Shown here: positions 17,967-27,078 of the stretch, piece after piece
Layout: every line of letters starts with the position of its first letter
How positions within the stretch are numbered: the first letter of the stretch is position 1
Assembly (NCBI RefSeq): GCF_004367585.1
Contig: NZ_CP038015.1
Span: 1,742,001-1,806,000, forward strand
Length of the DNA stretch: 64,000 bases
Direction of reading: 5' to 3'
Origin: Paenisporosarcina antarctica
Lineage (GTDB): Bacteria > Bacillota > Bacilli > Bacillales_A > Planococcaceae
Position numbers and translations under genes: made by a program
The notes under the pieces: generated by a model
What the model was told of the DNA's origin: nothing
Seen by the model: the letters and a program-made list of their open reading frames with translations, nothing else
Database searches by the model: none

Positions 17967-18040
17967 AATTTTTTTTCCATTATTTATTTATCACTTATGT
18001 AAATAGAATAAGAATTGATTTTTTGAAAATTGGTTCCTTT

Positions 18041-18742
18041 TTAATTTGAATTTAATTTCTGTTTTTCCTGCATTAATTGTTCTAACTTAGAAACTATGGT
18101 GTTCTCTATGGAAGATGAATGCAACTTAAGTGTGTTCACCTTATTTTGGATTAACACATGCCCTTCATAGAAAAACAACAGTTCATCAGCGATGTCATCA
18201 ACGAAAGAAAAATTGTGAGTGGAAAAGATAATAGTTTTTCCCTTCCTTTTTTCCTCGAGTAAAAATGTTTTCATCCATTTAATCCAATAGGGATCCAATC
18301 CATTTGTAGGTTCATCCAAAATAAGGACTTTTTCATTTGATAATAAAGCCTGTGCAAAGCATAGACGCTGTTTCATCCCTTTTGAAAAAGTTTCGATTTT
18401 TTGATTTCTAACATCATATAATCCAACTTGTTTTAAGATCCTGCTGCATTTCTCTTCTTCTACATTTCTCAAGGCTCCCAATAATCTAATTGCCTCTAGA
18501 CCAGTTAGGTTGGTAGGAAATTCCATATCGTCAGGCATGTAACTAAAACGTTGTACTCCCCACTGAATAGAACCAGTGGTTGGCCTGATGATATTTGTGA
18601 GCAATTTAATAAAGGTACTCTTCCCCGCACCATTTCCACCTGTTAATGCGACGATACTCCCTTTTTCAATTTCAAAATCGAAAGGATGCAAACCTATATT
18701 TCCTGTTTTATATTTTTTTGAAAGCTTTTTAATTTGTATCAT
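18041..18742 (-). CDS. nosF: ABC transporter ATPase, NosF-like
   Basis: A 233-residue ABC ATPase. Walker A is GGNGAGKST, the signature FSKGMKQRLCFAQALL, Walker B VLILDEPTNGLDP, and the switch His is in STHN. It begins 4 nt after nosY and is the last gene of the five-gene operon nosL-nosD-nosL-nosY-nosF. In denitrifiers NosF drives the NosDFY complex that, with NosL, supplies copper to nitrous-oxide reductase. No nosZ is present, so its client here is unknown. Confidence 0.85.
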   Translation of the reverse strand: MIQIKKLSKKYKTGNIGLHPFDFEIEKGSIVALTGGNGAGKSTFIKLLTNIIRPTTGSIQWGVQRFSYMPDDMEFPTNLTGLEAIRLLGALRNVEEEKCSRILKQVGLYDVRNQKIETFSKGMKQRLCFAQALLSNEKVLILDEPTNGLDPYWIKWMKTFLLEEKRKGKTIIFSTHNFSFVDDIADELLFFYEGHVLIQNKVNTLKLHSSSIENTIVSKLEQLMQEKQKLNSN

Positions 18743-18746
18743 ATTA

Positions 18747-19565
18747 TCAACCTTCTTTTCGATATAGAATTTTACCGCTAATAAAAATCGGAATAATTAC
18801 CCAAAGGATTGAAATAAATCCGTAAATAATCATTCCACTAGGTGAAAGGAAAAAAGTTGAAAAATTAAAATATAGGGGTCCCAAAACTGTTGAATTTCCT
18901 GAGAATATTATAAATCCAATTCGAATCCATTCTGCTGGATTCGTGAATGTCAAAAAGATAATAAGATTTTGTAATATGATTCCTGAAACAACTGTTCCAA
19001 TTGCCATTACAATATAGTCATAAATTAATAAAAAGAACGCCCAGATCCCTAATGCTAATGACAAACTATGAATGCGATTTTTTGATAAGCTTCCAACGAG
19101 TATAGATAATGCAGAAAAAATGGCAACGGTGAAGAAAGAAAGAATGATAAGTAGGAAGTCAAATGCTTGAAGCGTTTGCAAAGCTTGAACCATCATTACA
19201 AGCCCACTGCTAATAATTAACATGATACTAAATGAAAAGAATAAAGCGAAAAACTTTCCCCAGGTATAGGTACTTGCTTTCATTGGATATGTTCTCAATA
19301 ATGAAAACCACCGTGAATCAACATCAGAAGAAATCGATAGAGCTCCGATTGACAATGTGAAAAGAGGTAGTAATAAAAGCAACACATTTAAAAAGGATGC
19401 AGAATATCGTGTAAATGATGTTGTGATAGGCAATGCAAACAGTTGAACAGTAGTGATTGTCAAAAGTAACACGGAAAGAAGCAGCCCAAAAAGTAGTAAA
19501 GAACGACTTCTTGCGATTTTTTTCATTTCAAAAAACACAAATACTTGTGCTTTATTCATACTCAT
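18747..19565 (-). CDS. nosY: ABC-2 permease, NosY-like
   Basis: A 272-residue protein with six predicted membrane segments, beginning with RSRSLLLFGLLLSVLLLTIT. It keeps the NosY-type segment SISSDVDSRWFSLLRTYPMK after the second helix. Two in-frame ATGs (19565 and 19559) share a GGGGAG site. The start overlaps the preceding nosL stop by 14 nt. It would form the membrane channel of a NosDFY-type complex. Confidence 0.85.
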   Translation of the reverse strand: MSMNKAQVFVFFEMKKIARSRSLLLFGLLLSVLLLTITTVQLFALPITTSFTRYSASFLNVLLLLLPLFTLSIGALSISSDVDSRWFSLLRTYPMKASTYTWGKFFALFFSFSIMLIISSGLVMMVQALQTLQAFDFLLIILSFFTVAIFSALSILVGSLSKNRIHSLSLALGIWAFFLLIYDYIVMAIGTVVSGIILQNLIIFLTFTNPAEWIRIGFIIFSGNSTVLGPLYFNFSTFFLSPSGMIIYGFISILWVIIPIFISGKILYRKEG

Positions 19566-20034
19566 GAACTCCCCACTTATGCTCTTGTAAGTCTTGCTGA
19601 GTTAAGAGTTTTCCTTGCCCTTCATTTTTGATAAACTGCACTGCTCTTTGCTCCGATTCAAATGCAAGAACTCCATAAGTCATGGGTGTCCAAAAATCTT
19701 TATGGTATACAAAGGAAGCCTTTGTTGTATCAATCCATTCATTACTTTCATAATCTTTAATATAACTTGCTCCAATGTCTGATTCTTGCTTATCAAGTAT
19801 ATATTGTACTAAACATCCTAAATCATCAAAAATTAACTTATCTCCATTTGTCAATATAGCTTGAGCTGCAAATTCTTCGTGTGTAATACTCATATTACAC
19901 ACGGCACAGGTATCCACTTCTGGTTGAATCGCACGTGGGCTCATGTCTTTAGACCCGCAGCCTGACAAGATCAGGACGACACAGAAAGTACAAAAAGGAA
20001 TAAACGTGCGTATTAACAGTACATTTTTCTCCAC
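19552..20034 (-). CDS. nosL: NosL-type copper chaperone lipoprotein (second copy)
   Basis: A 160-residue lipoprotein with signal peptide and lipobox LSGC. The NosL core follows: DTCAVCNMSI (Cys-x-x-Cys-x-Met), LIFDDLGCLVQYI, YESNEWIDTTKASFVY and TPMTYGVLAF. NosL binds Cu(I) and hands it to NosD/NosZ in denitrifiers. I start at GTG 20034, nine nt after AGGAGG; a TTG at 20043 touches that site. The start overlaps the end of nosD. The operon has a second NosL at its head. Confidence 0.88.
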   Translation of the reverse strand: MEKNVLLIRTFIPFCTFCVVLILSGCGSKDMSPRAIQPEVDTCAVCNMSITHEEFAAQAILTNGDKLIFDDLGCLVQYILDKQESDIGASYIKDYESNEWIDTTKASFVYHKDFWTPMTYGVLAFESEQRAVQFIKNEGQGKLLTQQDLQEHKWGVHEYE

Positions 20035-21314
20035 AATAGCCAACCTCCTACTAATCCTGTACTCCCAATAATAAAAGGAATTACATTAAAATTTAAATAG
20101 ATCTGATTATTAGACCTTTGAACAAATGGCTGATCATCACGTACAACGCTGTTATTTTCAAAGGGAAGCTTTCTTTCTATTTTACTAAGTGTTGCAACGG
20201 ATGGAGATTCAAAGAAAAATTGGTACTCTTTTTGTTTAATCATGAGCTTTGCATAAGAATCATTTGATTGATAAGGTGAATCACCGTGGCCATCTAAATC
20301 TAAATCCACTCCGTCATAGTCATCCCAATAGTTTTCATTTACAATCGCTCCATTTTTATCAGAAACAGATGAAACAATATTCCCGTAGACTTCATTTCGT
20401 GATAATTGATTTGACGATGCATATTTAATAAATTGAAACCCCGTCTGATTTGAAGCGACAGTATTTTTTGTTATAGTTGAATTTTCAATGCTCTGAAATG
20501 ATATTCCTACTTGATTTGATAAAAGTTTGTTTTTTGACAGATGGATTTGTTCACCTTCAAAAAGGACAACTCCAAAACCGTTATACTGATTTTGGTGTTC
20601 TATTATATTCCCAATAATGGCGGTATTGGAAGTCAACATATGCATGACGCCTGTCACATTATTGTGGAGGTGATTTTTAAATATTTGAGTTCCATTCGAA
20701 TACATGAGATGAATTCCATATCTTGAATGAGAAATTTCATTATTTATCATTTTACTATTCACATCATTTTTCACATAAATCCCATCTTGAACAGATTCAA
20801 TATTTGTATTCTCAATGAGAATTTCTTTAGTATAATCAAGTGTAATTCCATTTGACTTCGAAGAAAAATGACCTTCTCTTCCTAACAAAATAACTTGGTC
20901 AATTTTACTGTCTTGCACTTTAAACAGGTCAATTCCTTTATCCAATAAATTGAACGTCACATCTTTTATTAATATCCTTTTACTATTTGAAATTTTTATT
21001 CCTAAAGAATTTCCCTTCAAATTAGTACTCTTCATATTGATGTGATTAATTTGAACATCTTGTGTATTGTCAATTGTAATGACAGGAAAATCACCTTGAC
21101 TGATAAGGATAACGTCCCCATTTCCTATAAGAGTGAGGGGTTTGGAAATGATGATTTTTTCATTGTAAATACCAGACTCAATGAAGATAGTGGTTCCAGA
21201 TTCTGCGTTATTAATTTGTTGTTGAATTCCCTCTTCCGCTTCTATAGGTATTGGAAAAGTAGTAAAGAGTAGAAGTAAACTTGTTAGAATAAATGAAATC
21301 TTAGAAAAAAACAA
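20013..21314 (-). CDS. nosD: NosD-like right-handed beta-helix protein
   Basis: A 433-residue exported protein of the NosD/CASH parallel beta-helix family. From TTG 21314, with AGGAGG seven nt upstream, it begins FFSKISFILTSLLLLFTTF, a clean signal peptide; the longer frame to 21362 would bury it. Repeated N-x-I and G-I turns (NGITLDYT, RYGIHLMYSNG, GFGVVLFEGEQ, NEVYGNIVS) run through residues 60-330. It ends with a C-terminal membrane anchor FIIGSTGLVGGWLLWRKM. In known systems NosD binds NosF/Y and accepts copper from NosL. Confidence 0.9.
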   Translation of the reverse strand: MFFSKISFILTSLLLLFTTFPIPIEAEEGIQQQINNAESGTTIFIESGIYNEKIIISKPLTLIGNGDVILISQGDFPVITIDNTQDVQINHINMKSTNLKGNSLGIKISNSKRILIKDVTFNLLDKGIDLFKVQDSKIDQVILLGREGHFSSKSNGITLDYTKEILIENTNIESVQDGIYVKNDVNSKMINNEISHSRYGIHLMYSNGTQIFKNHLHNNVTGVMHMLTSNTAIIGNIIEHQNQYNGFGVVLFEGEQIHLSKNKLLSNQVGISFQSIENSTITKNTVASNQTGFQFIKYASSNQLSRNEVYGNIVSSVSDKNGAIVNENYWDDYDGVDLDLDGHGDSPYQSNDSYAKLMIKQKEYQFFFESPSVATLSKIERKLPFENNSVVRDDQPFVQRSNNQIYLNFNVIPFIIGSTGLVGGWLLWRKMYC

Positions 21315-21358
21315 CCTCCCACCTCCTAAGCAAAAAGGAAAACCCTTCCCTAAAATCG

Positions 21359-22012
21359 TCATCTTTGAGAGTCACTGTTCTCATCTTTATCTTTGTTTTC
21401 GGGTTTGATTTCATTCATTTCGGTATTATCTTCACTTTTCATATCATGTGTTTCCTTACTTTCGAGATTCTGCATTTTTTCTATTTTCTTAATATGACGG
21501 TGACCTGCAACTTTATCAATGTCACTTATAGAAGAAAAGCTTGCTTTTTCGCTACCAAGTTCTTCTATGAAGGCTTGTCCACCTTCTTTATCCTCAAAAA
21601 ATGCATAGCCGTAATTCATAGGAGTTTTTATTTCTGTCTTAACAACAACAGCAACATCTAATTTAATCCATTCAAGTGTGTGATAATCTCTTACATACTT
21701 TTCTAATGTACTATTATCGATTCTTTCTTGATTTAACATGCAACCTACATCGTCAAAAAATAAAGATTTTCCTTCCTCTGTGATTCCTTGGGCAGAGAAC
21801 ATTCCCATATCATGAGCTTTATTATAAACATCCATCTTACAATATTTACAAGTCGCATCTTCACTTGGCTCTGATAACACAACAGTGGTCTCGCTAGATT
21901 CGCTATCTTCAACCTCTATTTTGTCAGTTGTTATATTGTCATCTTGAGCTACGCAGGCTGCTGTAATAATCATTAGTAATAAAATAATACCTAGTAATAA
22001 TATTTTTTTCAT
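21359..22012 (-). CDS. nosL: NosL-type lipoprotein with charged His/Met tail (first copy)
   Basis: A 217-residue lipoprotein, lipobox TAAC, starting at ATG 22012 with AAGGAG eight nt ahead. The NosL domain carries ATCKYCKMDVYN (Cys-x-x-Cys-x-Met), SLFFDDVGCML, YHTLEWIKLDVAVVV and TPMNYGYAFFED. After residue 165 it has a tail not found in the second NosL, rich in Lys, Glu, His and Met (HRHIKKIEKM, THDMKSEDN). It leads the operon; the promoter region is shared with the divergent response-regulator gene. Confidence 0.87.
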   Translation of the reverse strand: MKKILLLGIILLLMIITAACVAQDDNITTDKIEVEDSESSETTVVLSEPSEDATCKYCKMDVYNKAHDMGMFSAQGITEEGKSLFFDDVGCMLNQERIDNSTLEKYVRDYHTLEWIKLDVAVVVKTEIKTPMNYGYAFFEDKEGGQAFIEELGSEKASFSSISDIDKVAGHRHIKKIEKMQNLESKETHDMKSEDNTEMNEIKPENKDKDENSDSQR

Positions 22013-22264
22013 ATTTTTCTCTCCTTTCATTCATAAAAAGACTTTAACATCGAAATGCGAAGTTTAAGTGAAGTCTTGCCTAATGTTTTTGACTATTACA
22101 TGTCTTTCTTACTCCAAAAAACAAATATCCACCATAACTTTATTGATTATTATTGTGAAGTGTGTTTCAAATTACTGAAAATGCAATTAAGTTTCACATT
22201 TTCTAAAAGTATGATATATAAATTGAAAGCTAAAGTATATGCATTGGTTTTGAAAAGAGGAATT

Positions 22265-22942
22265 ATGATGAGTATGGGAACAATATTAGTTATTGATGAC
22301 GAAATTGCAATGAGAGCATTAATTAAATCTTTTCTTGTACCTGAGGGTTATCTTGTTAAGGATGCTTCCAATGGCATGGAGGCCTTAGAAATGATTTTTG
22401 TGGAATCACCAGATCTCATTATTGTCGATATCATGATGCCATTTATGGATGGTTACACTTTCACAAAAGAATTGAGAAAAACTTCTGATACGCCAATCAT
22501 CTTTCTTTCAGCGAAAGGAGAAGAGTGGGATAAAGTGAAAGGGCTAAAGTTAGGAGCCGATGATTACTTAGTTAAACCCTTCCATTATGGTGAATTAATT
22601 GCACGAATTGAAACTGTGTTAAGAAGATCTTCTAAACATTATCGTAAAGTATTAACAATAAAAGCTGGTCCAATTACAATTGATGTTGAAAATCACCTTG
22701 CATTTTTAGATGGCAAAGAAGTTTCACTAACATTAAAAGAGTTTGGGTTACTTTCCTTATTGGTAACACATAAAAACAATTTAATTACACGAAACAACCT
22801 AATGGCAACGATTTGGGGACCGGAATATAGTGGAACTGAGCGGACTGTAGATACTCATATAAAAACTCTTCGCCTGAAGTTGAAACAACATGGGGTTCTC
22901 ATAAAAACTGTTTGGGGATTAGGATATAAACTTGAGGTGTAA
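22265..22942 (+). CDS. OmpR/PhoB-family response regulator
   Basis: A 225-residue two-domain regulator. The receiver domain has VIDDE, phospho-acceptor Asp55 in LIIVDIMMPF, and Lys104 in YLVKPF. The C-terminal winged helix has SLTLKEFGLLSLL and RTVDTHIKTLRLKL. AAGAGG lies just ahead of ATG 22265/22268; the frame is open upstream to 22055, but that part has no ribosome site and untypical composition. It is divergent from the nosL-nosD operon and followed by its kinase two nt later, so it probably controls this copper block. Confidence 0.9.
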   Translation: MMSMGTILVIDDEIAMRALIKSFLVPEGYLVKDASNGMEALEMIFVESPDLIIVDIMMPFMDGYTFTKELRKTSDTPIIFLSAKGEEWDKVKGLKLGADDYLVKPFHYGELIARIETVLRRSSKHYRKVLTIKAGPITIDVENHLAFLDGKEVSLTLKEFGLLSLLVTHKNNLITRNNLMATIWGPEYSGTERTVDTHIKTLRLKLKQHGVLIKTVWGLGYKLEV

Positions 22943-22944
22943 TC

Positions 22945-24381
22945 ATGAAGAAGGTAAAAGTTAATTTTAGTAAAAAAATAAATTTATTGTTTATTGGCAG
23001 TATAGCGTTTTCTGTCCTATTTTCATTTTTGTTTCTTCATTTTTTATATAAGGATCTTTATTTAAATACGATACGCCAATCCGTAGAGTACCAAGGTCAA
23101 CGAACAGCTGCACATTTCCACTATGGGGAATTGTCAGATGTTATTATCGAAAAGATACAGTGGTATAATATCGTATCCGAATATGAGGTTATCGTAGTCA
23201 ATCAATTGGAAGAGTTAAATAGTTCTTTTCCATACCTAATTGATGATGAAAACTTAGTAACCCAGAGTGACCGTGACATATTATTATCAGGTCAATCGAT
23301 TATGAAAGAGGGCTACGTTAAGAAGTTTCAAAAAGAAGTAATTGGTGCAATTTATCCAATATTTAACGGTGATAAAGCCATTGGATTTATTTTTATTTAC
23401 GTTCCTTTAGCTGGTTTATCACAAGTTTTCGGGAAAAGCATTCCTATTCTTCTTATTATTGGCACACTCTTTTTTATTGTTACTAGTTTGATTATTAATC
23501 GAGTTCGACAATCGCTCTTTCAACCCTTACTATCTATTCAAAACTTATCCAAAGAAGTGTCGAAAGGTAACTATAAAAATCGATTGCAAATTAGACAGAT
23601 AGATGAAATTGGCCAAATGTCACAAGCTTTTAATGAAATGAGCGAAGCCTTGGAACACCAAGAGGAACGTAAAAGAGAGTTTCTATCTAATATTGTTCAT
23701 GAAATTCGAACTCCACTAACCTATATCAATGGCTACACTGAAGCTTTACAAAATCAGCTATTCTCCTCTCCAGAAGAAGCTCGTCAATATTTGAATACAA
23801 TTGAGCAAGAAGTAGGTAGATTAAAAAAATTACTTTCTGATTTAGTGGAATTGAACTATTTACAAGAGAATTTATATCGTTTTGAAGAAACGCCCATCGT
23901 TATTTCTCAGTTATTACATGATACATGTGACCTTTTTCGAATCCTTTCTAATGAGAAGAAGATTATTTTTCAATTTAATGTGGATGAAGACTTAATTATT
24001 TTTAATGATTCAAAACGAATTCAGCAAATTTTTTATAATCTAATCGATAATGCGGTTAAATATTCGAATGAAGAAACGATTGTTCATCTTACCCTTACTC
24101 AAGAAGACGATCAATTTCTATTTGAAGTGATAAATACAGGCTTCGCAATTTCAGAGGAAGATATTGAGCGTATAGGCGATCGATTTTTCAGGACCGATAA
24201 AGCTAGAAATCGACAAACTGGTGGAACGGGATTAGGGTTATCAATTGTTAAAGAAATTATACGAATTCAAGATGGTTCTTTTTCTATGACGAGTATTGAA
24301 AGTGGAGAAATTCGTGTATCTATCCATTTGCCCATTCATATCAAAAATATAGGAGGTATGGGAAATGAAATACATGAATAG
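22945..24381 (+). CDS. Membrane sensor histidine kinase
   Basis: A 478-residue kinase. One N-terminal membrane helix (residues 12-32), an extracytoplasmic sensor of about 130 residues, a second helix (SIPILLIIGTLFFIVTSLII), then a HAMP domain (LSKEVSKGNYKNRLQI). The H-box is LSNIVHEIRTPLTYING with the phospho-accepting His, the N-box NLIDNAVKYS, and the G-box GGTGLGLSIVKEI. The sensor has no Cys or His cluster that names a ligand. It is coupled to the regulator upstream and the SCO gene downstream (17-nt overlap). Confidence 0.92.
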   Translation: MKKVKVNFSKKINLLFIGSIAFSVLFSFLFLHFLYKDLYLNTIRQSVEYQGQRTAAHFHYGELSDVIIEKIQWYNIVSEYEVIVVNQLEELNSSFPYLIDDENLVTQSDRDILLSGQSIMKEGYVKKFQKEVIGAIYPIFNGDKAIGFIFIYVPLAGLSQVFGKSIPILLIIGTLFFIVTSLIINRVRQSLFQPLLSIQNLSKEVSKGNYKNRLQIRQIDEIGQMSQAFNEMSEALEHQEERKREFLSNIVHEIRTPLTYINGYTEALQNQLFSSPEEARQYLNTIEQEVGRLKKLLSDLVELNYLQENLYRFEETPIVISQLLHDTCDLFRILSNEKKIIFQFNVDEDLIIFNDSKRIQQIFYNLIDNAVKYSNEETIVHLTLTQEDDQFLFEVINTGFAISEEDIERIGDRFFRTDKARNRQTGGTGLGLSIVKEIIRIQDGSFSMTSIESGEIRVSIHLPIHIKNIGGMGNEIHE

Positions 24382-24949
24382 AGCGCAGTTCAAGATTATT
24401 CTTATAATAGTAAGTGTTATGTACTTTTTAACTGGATGTTCTTCACTCCAAAATCAGCCCGATAAGCTTAACTCTTTTTCTTTTACCGATCAACATGGGG
24501 AGGAATTTGGTCTTGAAGATTTAAAAGGGGAAATGTGGATATCAAATTTTATATTTACTAGTTGTGAAACAGTTTGTCCTCCAATGACAGCAGCGATGGC
24601 GGATATTCAAGAAGAACTTCTAAATAACAATATGGATGTAGAAATTGTTTCTTTCAGTGTTGACCCTTTGATTGATACACCAGAAAAGTTAGACAAGTAC
24701 CTATCTCAGTTTACTGATAATGATTCGAATTGGAAAATGCTTACTGGATATAAACAAGAAGAAATAGAAAAATTCGCTTTAGAAGAATTCCAGACTTTGG
24801 TAAATAAGCCCAGTGGTACAAGTCAGGTTTTACATGGTGTAAATTTCTATTTAGTTGATATTGATGGTGTCCTAGTAAGTGAATTCAACTTTACGGAGCC
24901 CGGCTTAACAGAGAAAGTCATAGAAGAGCTTAAAAATTATAAACCTTAA
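24365..24949 (+). CDS. SCO1/SenC-family copper lipoprotein
   Basis: A 194-residue lipoprotein (lipobox LTGC) of the SCO family, which delivers copper to CuA sites and acts as a thiol reductant. The metal-binding Cys-x3-Cys is in TSCETVCPPM near residue 75, with the partner His in VLHGVNFYL near residue 160. It overlaps the kinase gene by 17 nt with AGGAGG inside it. Its presence beside NosL, NosD, NosY and NosF and under the same regulator supports a shared role in loading an exported copper enzyme. Confidence 0.9.
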   Translation: MKYMNRAQFKIILIIVSVMYFLTGCSSLQNQPDKLNSFSFTDQHGEEFGLEDLKGEMWISNFIFTSCETVCPPMTAAMADIQEELLNNNMDVEIVSFSVDPLIDTPEKLDKYLSQFTDNDSNWKMLTGYKQEEIEKFALEEFQTLVNKPSGTSQVLHGVNFYLVDIDGVLVSEFNFTEPGLTEKVIEELKNYKP

Positions 24950-25153
24950 GTAAAACTTACTTTAAATTATTACTTGAACTAGTTATAAACTTTAAGGTTT
25001 AAAGCGAGCCTCAAACTCAAGTCTAGACTGTATGGCAAAATCCTTTTATTCTGCTCGTACATTCTTAAAGTACCGGTTGTCACTTTCTGGATTTATATTA
25101 ATTAGGTTATGTTACTATAGGTTCACAAATCCGCTGTAAAATATGTTCAAGAA

Positions 25154-25200
25154 TAAAGACGCCGATTAAAGTGACTTTTTCACTTCAATCGGCGTCTTTA
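25154..25200. terminator. Bidirectional terminator after the SCO gene
   Basis: Perfect outer arms TAAAGACGCCGATT (25154-25167) and AATCGGCGTCTTTA (25187-25200), with an inner AGTGA/TCACT extension. It separates the convergent SCO and methyltransferase genes. Confidence 0.88.
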
Positions 25201-25259
25201 ATATAGTAGCCTCTAACATTTCAATTCCCAGTACATTTTGAAAATTGAATATCAAAGAT

Positions 25260-25853
25260 TTACTGTTCATTAAAGCACTCAATGACTAAAAATAGTCCAC
25301 CATAATGATAGTCTATTTTTGAAATTGACAAGTTGGATTGTTTTAATAATTCAAGTGTATCACGGTTTAAATGACATCCATCACAAACTTTTCTCCATAA
25401 GGGGGTTAGTAGATCTTGCGCTTTTCCTAAGTTTTTATTATTGACTCGTACATGTTCAAAGAGCAATATTTTAGCTCCGGGTTTACTAACTCGCTGGATT
25501 TCTTGAAGAGCCTTAATAGGTTCTGGAATGGTGCAAAAAACTAGCGTTGCTACTACTGAATCAAATGTATTATCAGAGAAAGGAAGTTTTTCCGCTTTGT
25601 CTAAATAGGTTTGTATGGGAATACCAGATTTCTTTATTCGTTTGTATGATCGTTTACTCATTAAAGGATTGGGTTCAATTGCGTCTATTTTTATAGCATT
25701 CGTATAGTAAGGAATATTCACTCCCGTTCCTGAACCTATTTCTAGTACCCTTCCCTTAGCTTTTCTTATTAATGTCGTTCTAATTCTTTTAAAATATGTA
25801 TGTTCTAGTGGATTCATTGCTATATCGTAAATTCTCGGAAACCAATTCCCCAT
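25260..25853 (-). CDS. Class I SAM-dependent methyltransferase
   Basis: A 197-residue Rossmann-fold methyltransferase of the METTL7/UbiE-like type. Motif I is VLEIGSGTGVNIPYY, motif II follows at DAIEPNPLM, and the post-motif segment is LPFSDNTFDSVVATLVFCTI. RVSKPGAKILLFEHV marks the later conserved block, and a Cys/His pair CDGCHLNRDT sits near the C-terminus. GAGGTGATAATACA precedes the ATG. The substrate is not known; the family often alkylates small thiols, lipids or quinones. Confidence 0.85.
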   Translation of the reverse strand: MGNWFPRIYDIAMNPLEHTYFKRIRTTLIRKAKGRVLEIGSGTGVNIPYYTNAIKIDAIEPNPLMSKRSYKRIKKSGIPIQTYLDKAEKLPFSDNTFDSVVATLVFCTIPEPIKALQEIQRVSKPGAKILLFEHVRVNNKNLGKAQDLLTPLWRKVCDGCHLNRDTLELLKQSNLSISKIDYHYGGLFLVIECFNEQ

Positions 25854-25872
25854 TGTATTATCACCTCTGAAA

Positions 25873-26046
25873 TTATCCTTTCAGTTCACACTTGTTTTTC
25901 ATAACACTAGGTGAAGCTTTAGGTACCTTTATATTGAAAAAACACTCGTATTCATCAACACCTGAAACATTATCAAAAGTTTTTTCTTGCAACTCCAATG
26001 CCATGAATGCCTCATCAGGTACTTCGAAAGGAGTTTTTATCCCCAT
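25873..26046 (-). CDS. Possible small protein upstream of the methyltransferase
   Basis: A 57-codon frame from ATG 26046 to TAA 25873 on the minus strand, 20 nt before the methyltransferase. It reads as ordinary soluble protein (GIKTPFEVPDEAFMALELQ, then DEYECFFNIKVPK). No good ribosome site precedes the ATG and a stop lies five codons upstream, so it may be the tail of a lost gene. I do not recognise the family. Confidence 0.35.
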   Translation of the reverse strand: MGIKTPFEVPDEAFMALELQEKTFDNVSGVDEYECFFNIKVPKASPSVMKNKCELKG

Positions 26047-26312
26047 ATAGATACTCTGTTAGAGCCTTATTTTGCTGTATTTATTCCTTCACGAATTATA
26101 AGTCTTCCTATACCTTTGTATTAACACTTTGGTAGGACTGAACAAGAGCAAGTGCAAGTGATTTTGTAATTAGGCGTTTTTATGTAAAACTAATAATAAT
26201 TTGTTCTATTCGAAATAGTTTCTTAAAATTAGTATGTGGGTTGTTTTCTTACATTTAGACGAAGATACCAGGAATATTGTAACTGCTGTTCAATAAGTAG
26301 GACTATTAATCC

Positions 26313-26978
26313 TTATAATTCTGTTGTCATTTCACTAGTCGCTATGATTTCTATGCCTTTAAGCGCTTGTGTTGCCAAGCGGTCCGCTTCTGCATTGGCT
26401 TTCCTAGGCACGAGTTCGAATTCAGCCTGAATACCGAGGTCTTGCAACTTTCCGTCAATACGCTCCGCCCATCCCGACAGGATACTCTCGGGCCAGTCCC
26501 CGCTCATCTGGTTAATGACAACGTTAGAATCTCCAAAAAAACGGACGGGCAAATGATGGACATTTAAGTGTTCAAGTTCCAATAGGCTCAAGTGGAGTGC
26601 GGCATATTCAGCCTCATTATTTGACACGAGATTCTCCATGGCTGCGTTCCGACGCAATCGGTACGACTTCCCACTTTGATCATAATAAATAACACAACCC
26701 AGTCCTGAACTGTTGGTTCCACGGTCGAAACCTCCGTCGAAATAGACCGTGATGTTATGGGGTTCGGTTTCGATACCTTTCAAGTAACCCTTCAATTCTT
26801 TGATTGTCCACATGCTGTCGAACTTGTCGATGAACATTATGTTTTTTGCACGTCCTGTCCGCTCCAAGTCCTCTGCAATCAGAAGTCCTTTAATTGCTAA
26901 CATTTCTTCGGAAATGAAGACTGTTTCCTCCCCTTTTGGTGTTTTGTAAGTCCATTCAATTCGGATTTTCATCTCCAT
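26313..26978 (-). CDS. RNase H-like protein (YpdQ/YpeP-like)
   Basis: A 221-residue protein with an N-terminal region of about 75 residues and a C-terminal RNase H fold. The acidic catalytic set is visible: Asp in VYFDGGFDRG, Glu in NNEAEYAALHLSL, Asp in RFFGDSNVV, and Asp in KANAEADRLATQA. B. subtilis YpdQ and YpeP are built like this. Two ATGs (26978, 26972) follow a GGGGGGG tract; the spacing favours the second. The base composition is more GC-rich than the neighbours, a hint of a different origin. Confidence 0.85.
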   Translation of the reverse strand: MEMKIRIEWTYKTPKGEETVFISEEMLAIKGLLIAEDLERTGRAKNIMFIDKFDSMWTIKELKGYLKGIETEPHNITVYFDGGFDRGTNSSGLGCVIYYDQSGKSYRLRRNAAMENLVSNNEAEYAALHLSLLELEHLNVHHLPVRFFGDSNVVINQMSGDWPESILSGWAERIDGKLQDLGIQAEFELVPRKANAEADRLATQALKGIEIIATSEMTTEL

Positions 26979-27078
26979 GCCCCCCCTGTATATGTAAGAA
27001 TATGTACTTGTTATACCTTCTATTAGGCTCGACTTATATAATAATTATTTAACTGCTAATTGTCTATAAGCATGCAAC

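Noticed and set aside
18041-22012. Complete nitrous-oxide reductase locus
   Set aside because: No nosZ, nosR or nosX-like gene is present in the window, so only accessory genes can be claimed.
22155-22180. Possible FNR-type site TGTGAAGTGTGTTTCA
   Set aside because: Only one half-site is good; the second half does not match TCACA, so I do not claim oxygen control.
22055-22264. Upstream in-frame extension of the response regulator
   Set aside because: No ribosome site, composition unlike protein, and it covers the divergent promoter region with nosL.
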